From the NCBI GenBank assembly GCA_029260825.1, contig JAJDCM010000400.1:1-59601 (forward strand): DNA of 59,601 nt, written 5' to 3'. The position numbers were made by a program, and so were the translations under genes. Positions within the stretch are counted from its first letter, which is position 1. Each line of letters begins with the position of its first letter. This DNA is from Planctomycetota bacterium (GTDB taxonomy: Bacteria > Planctomycetota > JACOTG01 > JAJDCM01). The notes beneath the pieces are model-generated. The model was not told where the DNA came from. It was given only the letters and a program-made list of their open reading frames with translations, and made no database searches. Below, one piece after another: positions 44,671-53,317 of this stretch.

Positions 44671-45714
44671 TCAGAGTGGATGAAGGCCAGGAAACCCAAG
44701 GCCCTCGGCTTCATCCCAACCCATCATGACGTTGAGGGTCTGAACCGCACTCCCTGCCGCCCCTTTCATCAGGTTATCGATGGCTGCCACCGCCACAACC
44801 CGCTGAGGATCGGTTCCAGGGTCAAGTTCGAATCCCACATCACAATAATTCGTGCCGGAAAGGACTTTGGGTTCCGGATACCGAAAGATACCGGTCTTTT
44901 GCTTGACGAGGCGAACGAAACGTTCATCACGATACGTCTGACGATAGAGCTTCCAGACGTCTTTCTCTTCGAGAGTCTCGGAGAGAAAACAATGAGCCGT
45001 AGCGAGCGCACCACGAACGAGCTCCACCGATGTGACCGAGAAGTTGAGGTCAAATTCGGCACCCAGGTTCTGCCGGATCTCCGCCTGATGACGATGCCCC
45101 GTCAGCTTGAAGGAACGAACTGCGCCACTTCTCTCCGGATGGTGCGATCCGTCAGTGGGCCTCGCTCCACCCTCAGAAGAGCCAACTTTCACGTCCACAA
45201 CCACGCGAGTCAGAAGACCCGCCCGGGCAAGCGGCATCAGCGCAAACGTCGTCACGGTTGCGTTACAACCGACGCCGGATGCGAATCGAGCTTCCCGCAA
45301 TTCTTCCCGGTTGAGCTCGGGAAGACCATAGACGAACCTGGATAACCACGAAGCATTTGGATGCTCTTCCCCGTACCACTTCTTGTATTGCACGGGATCT
45401 CGCAGGCGAAAATCGGCCGAGCAATCAACCAACCTCTCCGCGAAGCCGGTGAGATCTTCGATCTTTCCCGCGGCAAACCCGTGAGGCTGAGCCAGGAAAA
45501 GAAAGTCACACGGAGTCATCGCTTCGGGATGAACGAACTTGAGATCCGTCCGGCCACGTAGATTGGGATGGGAATGATGAACAAACCGACCCGCCTGACT
45601 TTGGGACGTCACCTGACTGACCTCGACCCGGGGATGATCGAGAAGAAGGCGCAGAAGTTCGCCCCCTACGTATCCGCTTCCGCCGAGAATGGACACGGAC
45701 AAGGTCTTGTTCAC
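44671..45714 (-). CDS. lysY: LysW-aminoadipyl/glutamyl phosphate reductase
   Basis: A 347-residue NADPH-dependent reductase of the ArgC/LysY fold, making the carrier-linked semialdehyde. [19 protein letters not shown] is the nucleotide site, C in [12 protein letters not shown] is the catalytic cysteine and H in TGHRHQAEI the partner base. The protein opens at a GTG at 45714 whose last bases fall inside the lysX stop (GTGA), giving a 4-base overlap. An apparent longer reading upstream is only the opposite frame of lysX. The product is one of the two steps shared in concept with arginine synthesis (ArgC); only the carrier set around it marks it as LysY. Confidence 0.92.
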   Translation of the reverse strand: MNKTLSVSILGGSGYVGGELLRLLLDHPRVEVSQVTSQSQAGRFVHHSHPNLRGRTDLKFVHPEAMTPCDFLFLAQPHGFAAGKIEDLTGFAERLVDCSADFRLRDPVQYKKWYGEEHPNASWLSRFVYGLPELNREELREARFASGVGCNATVTTFALMPLARAGLLTRVVVDVKVGSSEGGARPTDGSHHPERSGAVRSFKLTGHRHQAEIRQNLGAEFDLNFSVTSVELVRGALATAHCFLSETLEEKDVWKLYRQTYRDERFVRLVKQKTGIFRYPEPKVLSGTNYCDVGFELDPGTDPQRVVAVAAIDNLMKGAAGSAVQTLNVMMGWDEAEGLGFPGLHPL

Positions 45715-46568
45715 TTTCCCGACCCCACTGAAAGAACATAAGACACCACCCGAGCCGGGATATCGACTCCCGTGGTATCGATGCTGTTTCTGAACTCCAT
45801 CGTATAGTTCACTTCGTTGATCAGGAGCTTCCCGTCTTTCGTCTCGAGAAGATCGACCGCAACCACTCCACCTCCCACTGCTTTTGCCGCCGCCAGAGAT
45901 ATTTCCGCGATCTCGTCGGTCAACGGACAATTCACCGCGGTCCCCCCTCGGGATGTGTTGGTGATCCAGTGTTCAGAGGAGCGATAGATCGCCGCCACGA
46001 CCTCATCCCCGATCACGAAAGAGCGAATGTCTCGGCCCGGCTTGTCGATGTACTCCTGAATGTAGAAAATCGAGTGGTGATAGCTGCCAAGGATTTCCTT
46101 GTGTTCAAGAATTGCTTCGGCAGCTTCCCGGTCGTTGACCTTGGAAAGAAGCCGTCCCCACGAGCCAACTGCCGGTTTCAGCACAACCGGGTAGCCCATC
46201 TCTTCGATCGCCACAAGAGCCGAAGCCGGAGTGAATGCGACCTTGCATCGAGGAATCGGAACCTTGTCCCGAACCAGCGAGGAAGTTGTCTCGAGCTTGT
46301 TTCCGCAGACGAGAGCCACCTCGTAGCGGTTCACCGTGGGAACCCCTTGATCGTTCAAAATCTTCAACGCGTAGAGAGCGCGGGAGTGATTGATGCAACG
46401 CTCCAGCACAACATCGAACTTCTTCCAAACATCGGAATGAAGATCAAACACCAGGTTTCGATCATCGAGAAGCTCGAATGGGATACCCTGGGCCTCAAAC
46501 GCCTTGAAGAGCAGCTTTTCTTCCACACGAATTCGCGAGTGAAGAACTCCTATCCTTGGATGCGACAA
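45711..46568 (-). CDS. lysX: LysW ligase (alpha-aminoadipate/glutamate-LysW ligase)
   Basis: A 285-residue ATP-grasp enzyme attaching the amino group of alpha-aminoadipate or glutamate to the C-terminal glutamate of LysW. The ATP-grasp parts are visible: [42 protein letters not shown] and [12 protein letters not shown] followed by [11 protein letters not shown], which closely resembles Thermus LysX. The most likely start is TTG at 46568, two bases after the lysW stop, with GGGGGGAG just before it; a longer reading from 46616 would overlap lysW and lacks homology. It is related to RimK. The motif after EVN is of the LysX kind, but whether aminoadipate or glutamate is used cannot be settled here. 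Confidence 0.9.
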   Translation of the reverse strand: MSHPRIGVLHSRIRVEEKLLFKAFEAQGIPFELLDDRNLVFDLHSDVWKKFDVVLERCINHSRALYALKILNDQGVPTVNRYEVALVCGNKLETTSSLVRDKVPIPRCKVAFTPASALVAIEEMGYPVVLKPAVGSWGRLLSKVNDREAAEAILEHKEILGSYHHSIFYIQEYIDKPGRDIRSFVIGDEVVAAIYRSSEHWITNTSRGGTAVNCPLTDEIAEISLAAAKAVGGGVVAVDLLETKDGKLLINEVNYTMEFRNSIDTTGVDIPARVVSYVLSVGSGK

Positions 46569-46569
46569 G

Positions 46570-46749
46570 TCACTCCCCCCAATCTTCTTCCTCTTCGGGC
46601 GCGGGCTGAAGCGCAAATGCGGAATCGCCCTTGGTCACTTCAAGCTCTACACCGCAGTCGCCGCACTGGACGATCTCCCCCTCCATCGTATCGGCCTTCA
46701 ACTCGACCGATCCGGCGCATTCGGGGCACTCAAGCTTCTTATCACTCAT
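46570..46749 (-). CDS. lysW: Amino-group carrier protein LysW
   Basis: A 59-residue acidic carrier. Four cysteines in two CxxC pairs (C8/C11 and C29/C32) bind zinc, and the C-terminus reads EEEEDWGE, ending in the conserved EDWGE whose last glutamate (E59) carries the substrate through an isopeptide bond. The start at 46749 was chosen for GAAGGAG 6 bases before the ATG; an upstream in-frame ATG at 46770 adds 7 residues without a site. It is the first gene of lysW-X-Y-Z-J-K. The carrier protects the amino group in place of acetyl or succinyl groups. Confidence 0.95.
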   Translation of the reverse strand: MSDKKLECPECAGSVELKADTMEGEIVQCGDCGVELEVTKGDSAFALQPAPEEEEDWGE

Positions 46750-47192
46750 GTCAGCTCCTTCACTCAGCACAGTCGATGCAACAACTCAAAAGAGACTCCA
46801 TACAATATAATGCTTCTTCAAGAACCCTAAAATCTCGATCTGTTTCCCCCGGGGATTTCCTCCCAGGAAAGTTCGTTCGTGGGCCCAAGAAATGCCCCGG
46901 CTTGATCGACTAGCGCATTCCTCCCCTTTGAAAACTAAGACATTGGGGAAAAAGCGCTTACAGGACAATCAAGACATCCTGCCCATGCTCTTCCCATCCT
47001 CAAGCTACTTCCATTCCAGGGATACCCACGGGCAGGTGGCTCAAGCCACCATGAAAATCCAGCCCGGGGGACAGGGTATTCCCCATGTCGAGGCTCAAGT
47101 TCTCCGGCCACAAATTTCGAAAGCCTAACCATCGGCCCATGTTCTGTTCAAAACCATGCCGACCACCAAGGCCCTTTTTGAGGAAGCAAAGC
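46750..47192. other. Divergent regulatory region between lysW and the cupredoxin genes
   Basis: No gene is seen in these 443 bases. On the minus strand TATATT (46804-46809) is a possible -10 for lysW about 55 bases before its start, without a good -35. On the plus side a compact set of stems (described separately at 47029-47084) lies in the probable leader of the lipoprotein gene. The remainder shows nothing notable. Confidence 0.4.
47029..47084 (+). promoter_or_regulatory. Candidate structured leader of the cupredoxin operon
   Basis: CGGGC (47029-47033) pairs with GCCCG (47062-47066), enclosing a tight hairpin GGTGGC-TCAA-GCCACC (47035-47050). A second hairpin, GGGGA (67-71) with TCCCC (80-84), follows at once. 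The block is about 110 bases upstream of the lipoprotein ATG at 47193. It does not match a riboswitch class I know; a protein-binding leader or mRNA element is possible. Confidence 0.35.
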
Positions 47193-47906
47193 ATGACGAG
47201 AGGCATCGGGATCATGGTGATCACCTTACTCTTAACTGGTTGCACCACCACAACGTCCCCAAAGACACATCCAGAACCCAGTCCCGGAATGAGCAATGTA
47301 TGGGGCTACGCCCGCATGGTAGCTCCGGATGAAGTCCCGGACGCCTTGGCCCCGGATGAGGCTCAATTCTCCGAATTCGAGCTGACGCGCTACGAAAAAC
47401 CCAGCTTCGCGGTCGTCTATCTCGAAAACGGAACGCCGAACACCGAGCCGGTTCAGCTCACCATCTCCAACGAATCCGGAGTCTGCCTCTCCCCTCACTT
47501 CTGTGCCATGGGCGAAGGGGCGGATCTCATCATCAAGAACGAAACGACCCAGGCCTGCACACTATCTTCTCCCGAGCAAGGACTCCTGATTCAAATCGGG
47601 CCTCGCTCGGAAACTCAATTTACGGCCGGCACCTCCGGATCGTTTGAACTCTTCCCCATTCGTAATCCAGAGCAGGGAGCAAAGGTCTTCGTAGCACCCG
47701 GTCCCTTCAGCGTTCTGGATGATCAGGGGCAATGGTCCCTTCGGGACGTCGATCCCGGGCAACATAACCTTCGAGCCTGGCACCCACGGCTTCCACAAAC
47801 GGAGGGCAAGATTCATCTCAACGTCGGTGAGACTCAAAGAGTCGACCTTGAAATGGGAATCGGGGGCCTACCAAAGGTCTCGCCTGCCGGCGACCGCAGT
47901 GAATAA
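47193..47906 (+). CDS. Lipoprotein with a degenerate cupredoxin-like domain
   Basis: A 237-residue lipoprotein (lipobox LLLTGC; Cys ~17). Residues ~55-235 follow the same plan as the neighbouring cupredoxin: VVYLENG opens, then beta strands, then SLRDVDPGQHNLRAWHPRLP near the end, the counterpart of the SDVPPGRYRIRTYGF strand in the next gene. The copper ligands are not conserved: where the intact protein has CSIHEKM, this one has no Cys-x2-His pair. It may bind the other cupredoxin or a redox partner rather than copper. The ATG has AGGAAG about 8 bases before it; longer in-frame readings start inside the putative leader. It is 51 bases upstream of the intact cupredoxin gene. Confidence 0.7.
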   Translation: MTRGIGIMVITLLLTGCTTTTSPKTHPEPSPGMSNVWGYARMVAPDEVPDALAPDEAQFSEFELTRYEKPSFAVVYLENGTPNTEPVQLTISNESGVCLSPHFCAMGEGADLIIKNETTQACTLSSPEQGLLIQIGPRSETQFTAGTSGSFELFPIRNPEQGAKVFVAPGPFSVLDDQGQWSLRDVDPGQHNLRAWHPRLPQTEGKIHLNVGETQRVDLEMGIGGLPKVSPAGDRSE

Positions 47907-47957
47907 CATGTCCCCGGTGACTGTTTCAAAAATAGCAGAACTACGGAGATCTCAACC

Positions 47958-48587
47958 ATGATGAAAACCAAGGTTTTCAAAGCATCCATGCATTTCGCAT
48001 TCTGCATTGCTTTTCTGGCAAGCCCACTCAGTGCAACGAGCATGGCCCTTGGAAAAATAACGGGCGATCTGAAGAGTCCCGGAATCGACCTCAAGACCAC
48101 CGGGCCCATGGTGATTTACCTTGAAAGCACCGACAAGAACTTTGAATTCGCGGCTCCCAAGAAGAATGCCAAAATCAGTCAAAAGGACGCAAAGTTCACT
48201 CCGGCTCTCCTGGTTCTCACCGCCGGCCAGACCGTGGACATGCCCAACGATGATGACATCTTTCACAGTGTGTTCTCCTACTCACGTCCGAACGATTTCA
48301 AATTCGAACCCTACCCCAAAGGGCATAGCCGATCGATCAAACTCGAGCATCCCGGCATCGTGAAGATCTATTGTTCCATTCACGAGAAGATGAACGCGAC
48401 CATCGTGGTCTCGCCGACTCCTCATCACGTGACGGTGAACAAGGCGACTCGCTTTACCATCTCCGATGTTCCTCCTGGTCGGTATCGCATTCGCACCTAT
48501 GGGTTCTTGCCTTCCCAGGACACCGAAGTCGTTGTTGAAGCAGGAAAGATCAGCTCGACCGTCGTAACTTTCGATTCCAAGAAGTAG
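47958..48587 (+). CDS. Exported cupredoxin (methylamine-utilization/plastocyanin-like blue copper protein)
   Basis: A 209-residue secreted protein (signal ~1-30). A type 1 copper site is complete: H103 (DIFHSVF), then C139, H142 and M145 in CSIHEKM, the Cys-x2-His-x2-Met loop of short-loop cupredoxins. A C-terminal beta domain (~155-209) resembles carboxypeptidase regulatory-like modules (DVPPGRYRIRTYGF). Such proteins carry electrons in the periplasm, and in several bacteria they lie upstream of sensor kinases. Here the hybrid kinase begins 30 bases downstream, so the copper protein could be a redox input to the sensor; this is inference. GGAG lies 8 bases before the ATG. Confidence 0.88.
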   Translation: MMKTKVFKASMHFAFCIAFLASPLSATSMALGKITGDLKSPGIDLKTTGPMVIYLESTDKNFEFAAPKKNAKISQKDAKFTPALLVLTAGQTVDMPNDDDIFHSVFSYSRPNDFKFEPYPKGHSRSIKLEHPGIVKIYCSIHEKMNATIVVSPTPHHVTVNKATRFTISDVPPGRYRIRTYGFLPSQDTEVVVEAGKISSTVVTFDSKK

Positions 48588-48617
48588 GTTCGTCCACCTG
48601 AAAAAGGCAGGCTTCGC

Positions 48618-51206
48618 TTGAAGATCCGTCCAACACTTTTCGTTCGCTTTACCCTTGTCTTCACCATGGTCGCGGCGTGTTCAACCGCCGTGACCCTCGT
48701 GCTTCAAGGACTCTCGGTTGGACAGGATCTTGATCGAGCTCTCAATGACCGCCTTGTTCGCGCGGTCAACGCTGCCGGAAGTCTTGTGAACGGACATGTC
48801 GAAGGTGCATTCAAGAAGTACAAGGCCTACACCACAGTCCCTCAGACCTTTGCCCTTCTCGAGCAAATGGTTGACACATCTGATCTGGAGTCCTTCGAGG
48901 ACGATGGAAGCCTCGAATTTCGGGCGGAAGAGATCGCCAAACATCACGATGAATGCGTTCTCATCACGTTTCTTGACAACAAAGATGTTGTTCTTGCCAA
49001 GACCGGGGCCTCCTTCCCACAAGAGCTCTTTCCCCAGGAGGGGAGCAGGCTCATCGGATTCAACAAGAGGGCCTATGTCGTCGTAGCCGTCCAGGTCCAT
49101 ACACCTGGAGGCCAAAAAGTCGGCCGCATGGTGGCCATCGATCGATTCTCCGATACCCAGATGAAGACCTGGTCGGGGCTCATCGGAGCCGACCTGACAA
49201 TTCACTATTCAACTCCAACAGAGGGATTATCCTCTGACATCCTTGAACTTCCCGTGATCGGCGCCGGGAGCCAGATTGACCTTCGAGCCTCGATGTCTCG
49301 GGAAGCGGATGCAGACGTCCTTGCCAACATGCAGCTAAAGCTCCTCTTTTCCGGGCTCTTTGGCATGACGCTCGTCTCCGTGGCAAGCTTATTCGTCAGT
49401 CGGGGAATTGCTCGCAGCGTTGGCAACATCAAGAAAACAACGGTAAAAATCAGCAAGGGTGACTACGAAGCTCGGATCGTCACCAATCGAAAAGACGAAA
49501 TCGGAGAGGTGGCGAACGCGGTCAATTCGATGGCGTCCCGTCTCATTGCGGCGAACACCGAATTGCGAACCGCAAGAGACTCCGCCGAAGAGGCTGCTCG
49601 GGCCAAAACCCAGTTTCTGGCCAACATGAGCCACGAGCTGCGAACGCCGATGAACGCCATCATCGGAATGACGGAGCTCACCCTCGACACGGACCTTTCT
49701 GCCGAGCAAAGAGACAATCTGGAAACCGTCATCAGCTCGGCTAACTTCCTTCTCACTCTTCTCAACGATGTTCTGGATTTTTCGAAGATCGAGGCCAGCG
49801 GACTCCAGTTGTCTCCGATTCCGTTCAATCTCCGAGAAACCATTGATCACGTGTTGAAGACCCTCGCCGTTCGCGGACGGGAGCGCAAGATCGATCTTGC
49901 AGCGTCTCTCCCTCTCGATGTCCCGGCCCTGGTGGTCGGAGACGGAGACCGACTGCGGCAGATCCTGGTCAATCTCGTAGGCAACGCGATCAAGTTCACC
50001 GAGCAGGGTGAGGTGCTGATTCGCGTGCAAAAAGAACGCGTTCAAGGTGACGAAATAACCCTTCACCTGAGCGTGGAAGATAACGGCATCGGGATTCCCA
50101 AGGAAAAGCAGGAAGCGATTTTCCGTGCGTTCGAGCAAGTAGATGGATCTACCAGCAGAAAATACGGCGGCACCGGACTCGGCCTGTCGATCTGCTCCCA
50201 GCTTGTCAATATGATGGGCGGAAAGATCTGGGTCGAGAGCAAGGCGGGCGAAGGGAGCACATTCCACTTCACCCTGGTCCTCAAGCTCCAGAAAGTACAG
50301 GAACCCTTATCCGCTCCTGAGGCTTCCGAGCTTTCTCAGCAAAGAGTGCTTATCGTTGACAACTCGAATATCTACCGAGAGATCCTGTCCGAAATGCTGG
50401 AGCAATGGGAGATCAGAACCACAACCGTCGCCAGCGGGTTAGACGCCTTGAACGCCATGGAAACCGCCCTTCGGTCGGAGAAACCCTACTCCTATCTCCT
50501 CATCAGCACCGAGATGGAAGTCATGAGCGGCTACAAACTCGCCGAGCACATCAAGATGACCATGGGCCTTGATCATGTGGCGATCCTCTTTTTGACTCCC
50601 GTAGACGAGCGCAAGATCCCTCCCAAGTGGCAACGACTTGCCCACGTCGGCTGGATCTCCAAACCCATCACCCAGTCCGACCTCCTTGATGGCATGGCGA
50701 GAGTGGGAAGAAGCCGCTCGAATTCTCGGAAGGGATCTTCGACCAACCCCGTCATCGAGAAGGCGCAAACGGCCCCCACAGAATGCCTGGATATCCTTCT
50801 CGTGGAAGACACCCTGGCGAATCAAAAGCTCGCCACCCTCTTGCTCCGAAAGCGCGGACACACGGTCACGGTTGCAGACAACGGGAAAATCGCTCTCGAT
50901 ATCCTTCGCAAGGAAAACTTCGACCTGATCCTGATGGATGTTCAGATGCCCGAAATGGATGGGTTGGAGGCAACCCGCAACATTCGCGACCACGAGAAGC
51001 AATCCGGAGATCACATCCCGATCGTTGCCATGACAGCACACGCCATGCAGGGTGACCGGGAAAAATGCATCGAAGGGGGCATGGACGGCTATGTGGCAAA
51101 GCCGATTCGCATCAAAGAGCTCATCCAGACGATCACGGACATCATGGAAGAGCTCGGGTCGGATCGACTGGGCGGTCCGGGGAAACGACCTCCGGCTCTC
51201 AGCTGA
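48618..51206 (+). CDS. Membrane hybrid sensor histidine kinase with one inactive and one active receiver domain
   Basis: An 862-residue kinase. TM1 (~9-30), an extracytoplasmic sensor (~31-238), TM2 (~240-261), HAMP (~262-315), a dimerisation domain with H339 in NMSHELRTP, an ATPase domain with N-box NLVGNAIKF (452-460), DNGIG (488-492) and a G2 GGTGLGL. Two receivers follow. In the first (~576-695) the phospho-acceptor is S630 ([12 protein letters not shown]) in place of Asp, so it cannot be phosphorylated in the usual way. The second (~725-842) is intact: acidic pocket VEDT, D774 in [11 protein letters not shown] and K828. The start is TTG at 48618. The output partner is not in the window. 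The kinase follows two cupredoxin genes and may sense copper or redox state. Confidence 0.9.
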   Translation: MKIRPTLFVRFTLVFTMVAACSTAVTLVLQGLSVGQDLDRALNDRLVRAVNAAGSLVNGHVEGAFKKYKAYTTVPQTFALLEQMVDTSDLESFEDDGSLEFRAEEIAKHHDECVLITFLDNKDVVLAKTGASFPQELFPQEGSRLIGFNKRAYVVVAVQVHTPGGQKVGRMVAIDRFSDTQMKTWSGLIGADLTIHYSTPTEGLSSDILELPVIGAGSQIDLRASMSREADADVLANMQLKLLFSGLFGMTLVSVASLFVSRGIARSVGNIKKTTVKISKGDYEARIVTNRKDEIGEVANAVNSMASRLIAANTELRTARDSAEEAARAKTQFLANMSHELRTPMNAIIGMTELTLDTDLSAEQRDNLETVISSANFLLTLLNDVLDFSKIEASGLQLSPIPFNLRETIDHVLKTLAVRGRERKIDLAASLPLDVPALVVGDGDRLRQILVNLVGNAIKFTEQGEVLIRVQKERVQGDEITLHLSVEDNGIGIPKEKQEAIFRAFEQVDGSTSRKYGGTGLGLSICSQLVNMMGGKIWVESKAGEGSTFHFTLVLKLQKVQEPLSAPEASELSQQRVLIVDNSNIYREILSEMLEQWEIRTTTVASGLDALNAMETALRSEKPYSYLLISTEMEVMSGYKLAEHIKMTMGLDHVAILFLTPVDERKIPPKWQRLAHVGWISKPITQSDLLDGMARVGRSRSNSRKGSSTNPVIEKAQTAPTECLDILLVEDTLANQKLATLLLRKRGHTVTVADNGKIALDILRKENFDLILMDVQMPEMDGLEATRNIRDHEKQSGDHIPIVAMTAHAMQGDREKCIEGGMDGYVAKPIRIKELIQTITDIMEELGSDRLGGPGKRPPALS

Positions 51207-51257
51207 TCCGAGGAAAGTCCCTCCACGAGGAGCCATCCTCAATGTAGTATTCCTCTC

Positions 51258-52325
51258 ATGAATACTGCACTGCTCAAGAAACTCTGTGAGACACCCGGAA
51301 TCGCAGGTCGTGAGGACCGGGTCCGAAACCTGGTCAAAAAGGAAATCCGCGGCCTCTTTGACGAAGTTCGAACCGATGCCCTGGGTTCCCTGATTTGCAC
51401 TCGCTACCCGACCCTTCCCCCCGGACGCGGGAAAAAGCCCACCCGGATCATGCTGGCGGCCCACATGGATGAAATCGGTTTCTACGTGAGCCACATCGAT
51501 GATCGAGGGTTCATCTGGGTCAACCCGGCCGGAGGATTTGACGCCCGAAACCTGTTCAGCCGACGGGTCCTCGTCTGCTGCGATACTGGTGACTACGAGG
51601 GTGTCATGAATCCGGGGGGAAAACCGGTTCATATCGCCAGGCCCGAAGAGCGAAGAAAGATCCCCGAGATCAATGAATTCTCGATCGATCTCGGCATGCC
51701 CGCCAAGGAGGTGAAGAAAAAGGTGGAGATCGGGGATTTCGTGGTGATGCACGAGCCCTTCCTGGTTCAGCCTGACAAGTTCGTCTCCAAAGCAATCGAC
51801 AACCGCATCGGTAGCTTCCTTGCAATCGAAGCCCTGAGAAAACTCCATCGTGGAAAGACCAAGGCTCAGAAACACGCCGCCGAGATCGTCGTTGCTTTTA
51901 CGGTTCAAGAGGAAGTTGGTCTCCGAGGCGCGATGACAGCTGCCTTTCAAGTGGACGCAGATCTGGGAGTCGCCCTGGACACAACCCTGGCTTGTGATAC
52001 TCCCGGAATTCCGGACACTCTTGCCGTCACCCGACATGGAAAAGGGGTCGGCATCGGAATCCAAGATTCATCCATGATCGCTGACCACGCGCTCGTGAAG
52101 GATATTTGCACCGTCGCCAAGAGGCACAAGATTCCGTTTCAGAAGAGCATTCTCCCCTGCGGAGGGCAGGACGGTGCGGCCATCCAGCGGGCGGGAAGAG
52201 GGGCAAGAACGGTCGTTCTTTCCGTGGGCACTCGCTACATTCATACGGTGACTGAATCGATTGACAAAGGCGACCTTGAGGCGGCCATCAAGCTCCTCGT
52301 TGCCTGGCTGCCTACGATCAAATAA
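51258..52325 (+). CDS. M42 family metallo-aminopeptidase
   Basis: A 355-residue cytoplasmic peptidase forming tetrahedral dodecamers in relatives. The di-zinc site is visible: H in AAHMDEIGFYV, D in KAIDNRIGS, EE in TVQEEVGLRG, D in VALDTTLACDTP and H in TRYIHTVTES. M42 enzymes (glutamyl-aminopeptidase, TET, deblocking aminopeptidase) clear short peptides made by other proteases. The exact residue preference is unknown. It follows the kinase gene by 51 bases and precedes a lipoprotein gene by 29 on the same strand. Confidence 0.92.
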   Translation: MNTALLKKLCETPGIAGREDRVRNLVKKEIRGLFDEVRTDALGSLICTRYPTLPPGRGKKPTRIMLAAHMDEIGFYVSHIDDRGFIWVNPAGGFDARNLFSRRVLVCCDTGDYEGVMNPGGKPVHIARPEERRKIPEINEFSIDLGMPAKEVKKKVEIGDFVVMHEPFLVQPDKFVSKAIDNRIGSFLAIEALRKLHRGKTKAQKHAAEIVVAFTVQEEVGLRGAMTAAFQVDADLGVALDTTLACDTPGIPDTLAVTRHGKGVGIGIQDSSMIADHALVKDICTVAKRHKIPFQKSILPCGGQDGAAIQRAGRGARTVVLSVGTRYIHTVTESIDKGDLEAAIKLLVAWLPTIK

Positions 52326-52354
52326 CCCGAACTCAAATCACGAGGTGGTGTTCC

Positions 52355-53176
52355 GTGCGATTCCTACCTGTCCTTGCACTCTTTTCATCTTTCCTGCTTT
52401 CCGGATGCCTTGGCCCGACATGGCGGGAAGAGAGTTCGGTGGTCAACAACGGGCGCCTGGATGTTGAGGTCGAACAATGGACTTTCGAAGGGCAAGCGCA
52501 GGGCCGAGACTATGCCCACCCCGCCGATGTTGACTCGCGAAAAATAGAATCGGTCTTGAAAGACCTTCATCGGGTGAGCAAGACCACCAGGTCCGGAGTG
52601 GATCCCATCCTCAAACCGGAGTACGCAAGCGACCTTGCCCGCGCCATTTCCCTCGGACTACGTAAAGCGACACCCTCCAGTCGGGTCAGGTTTTCGGTTC
52701 ACAACCCGGATACGGTACTCTGGGTTCTTCCGTCTTCAACGACGACACGAGGTGTCGCTTTTGTTCAGCCGGAAGGCGTATTGAATCTCGCGTTTGACGT
52801 GATCGATGAGACCCTTGAAGTGGACGAGGAGCACTGGGGAGATCCGGAGCGCCGCACGATTCGCCGCTCAAGAATTGCTCTACCTGGATACGCCCGCTAT
52901 CACCAGCTCCCCGAGGGGGGCGAAAAGACCATGTGGGTCGAGATGGATCTCTCATCCATTCCCATTCAGCGAAAAGAAAAGAAGAAAGCACCCGTCAAGG
53001 CTCCACCCGAGCCCGAGCCCGAGGTCGCTCAACCCACAGATCGCGCTCAGCAACTGGACAACGCCGAGGTTCTTGAAAAACTGCGAGATCTTCAAGAACA
53101 GCTAAAAACAGGAAAGATCAGTGACGCTGAATACAAGAAGCAGCGTGAGGCATTACTGTTTGGCCCCACTCGATGA
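52355..53176 (+). CDS. Lipoprotein with SHOCT-like C-terminal helix pair
   Basis: A 273-residue lipoprotein (lipobox LLSGC, Cys 18). The middle (~40-205) is a mixed alpha/beta domain I do not recognise. A proline/glutamate-rich linker (~210-235) leads to a C-terminal segment, LEKLRDLQEQLKTGKISDAE, of the SHOCT type, a short oligomerisation module often at the end of bacterial lipoproteins and membrane proteins. The start is GTG, with GAGGTGG about 8 bases before it. Function unknown; its position after the M42 peptidase gene may be incidental. Confidence 0.75.
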   Translation: MRFLPVLALFSSFLLSGCLGPTWREESSVVNNGRLDVEVEQWTFEGQAQGRDYAHPADVDSRKIESVLKDLHRVSKTTRSGVDPILKPEYASDLARAISLGLRKATPSSRVRFSVHNPDTVLWVLPSSTTTRGVAFVQPEGVLNLAFDVIDETLEVDEEHWGDPERRTIRRSRIALPGYARYHQLPEGGEKTMWVEMDLSSIPIQRKEKKKAPVKAPPEPEPEVAQPTDRAQQLDNAEVLEKLRDLQEQLKTGKISDAEYKKQREALLFGPTR

Positions 53177-53317
53177 GAAAGTAAGAACTTTCTCCGGCCC
53201 TGGCAGTCCAATGACCCTTCGAAGCGCGCGCAAGAATGGAACCCTCTCTGGGATCCCGGTGGTTCACGACGGTCGACGGTCGTGAGTCCTCCGGGGCAAG
53301 CGAAAAGAGCACACGCC

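Noticed and set aside
44671-45930. A longer lysY reading starting at 45930.
   Set aside because: The extra 72 residues are the alternative frame of lysX and unlike any reductase N-terminus.
50439-52064. A 541-codon open frame on the minus strand across the kinase and M42 genes.
   Set aside because: It lies opposite two strongly supported genes, has no ribosome site or domain, and its length follows from the codon bias of the sense strand.
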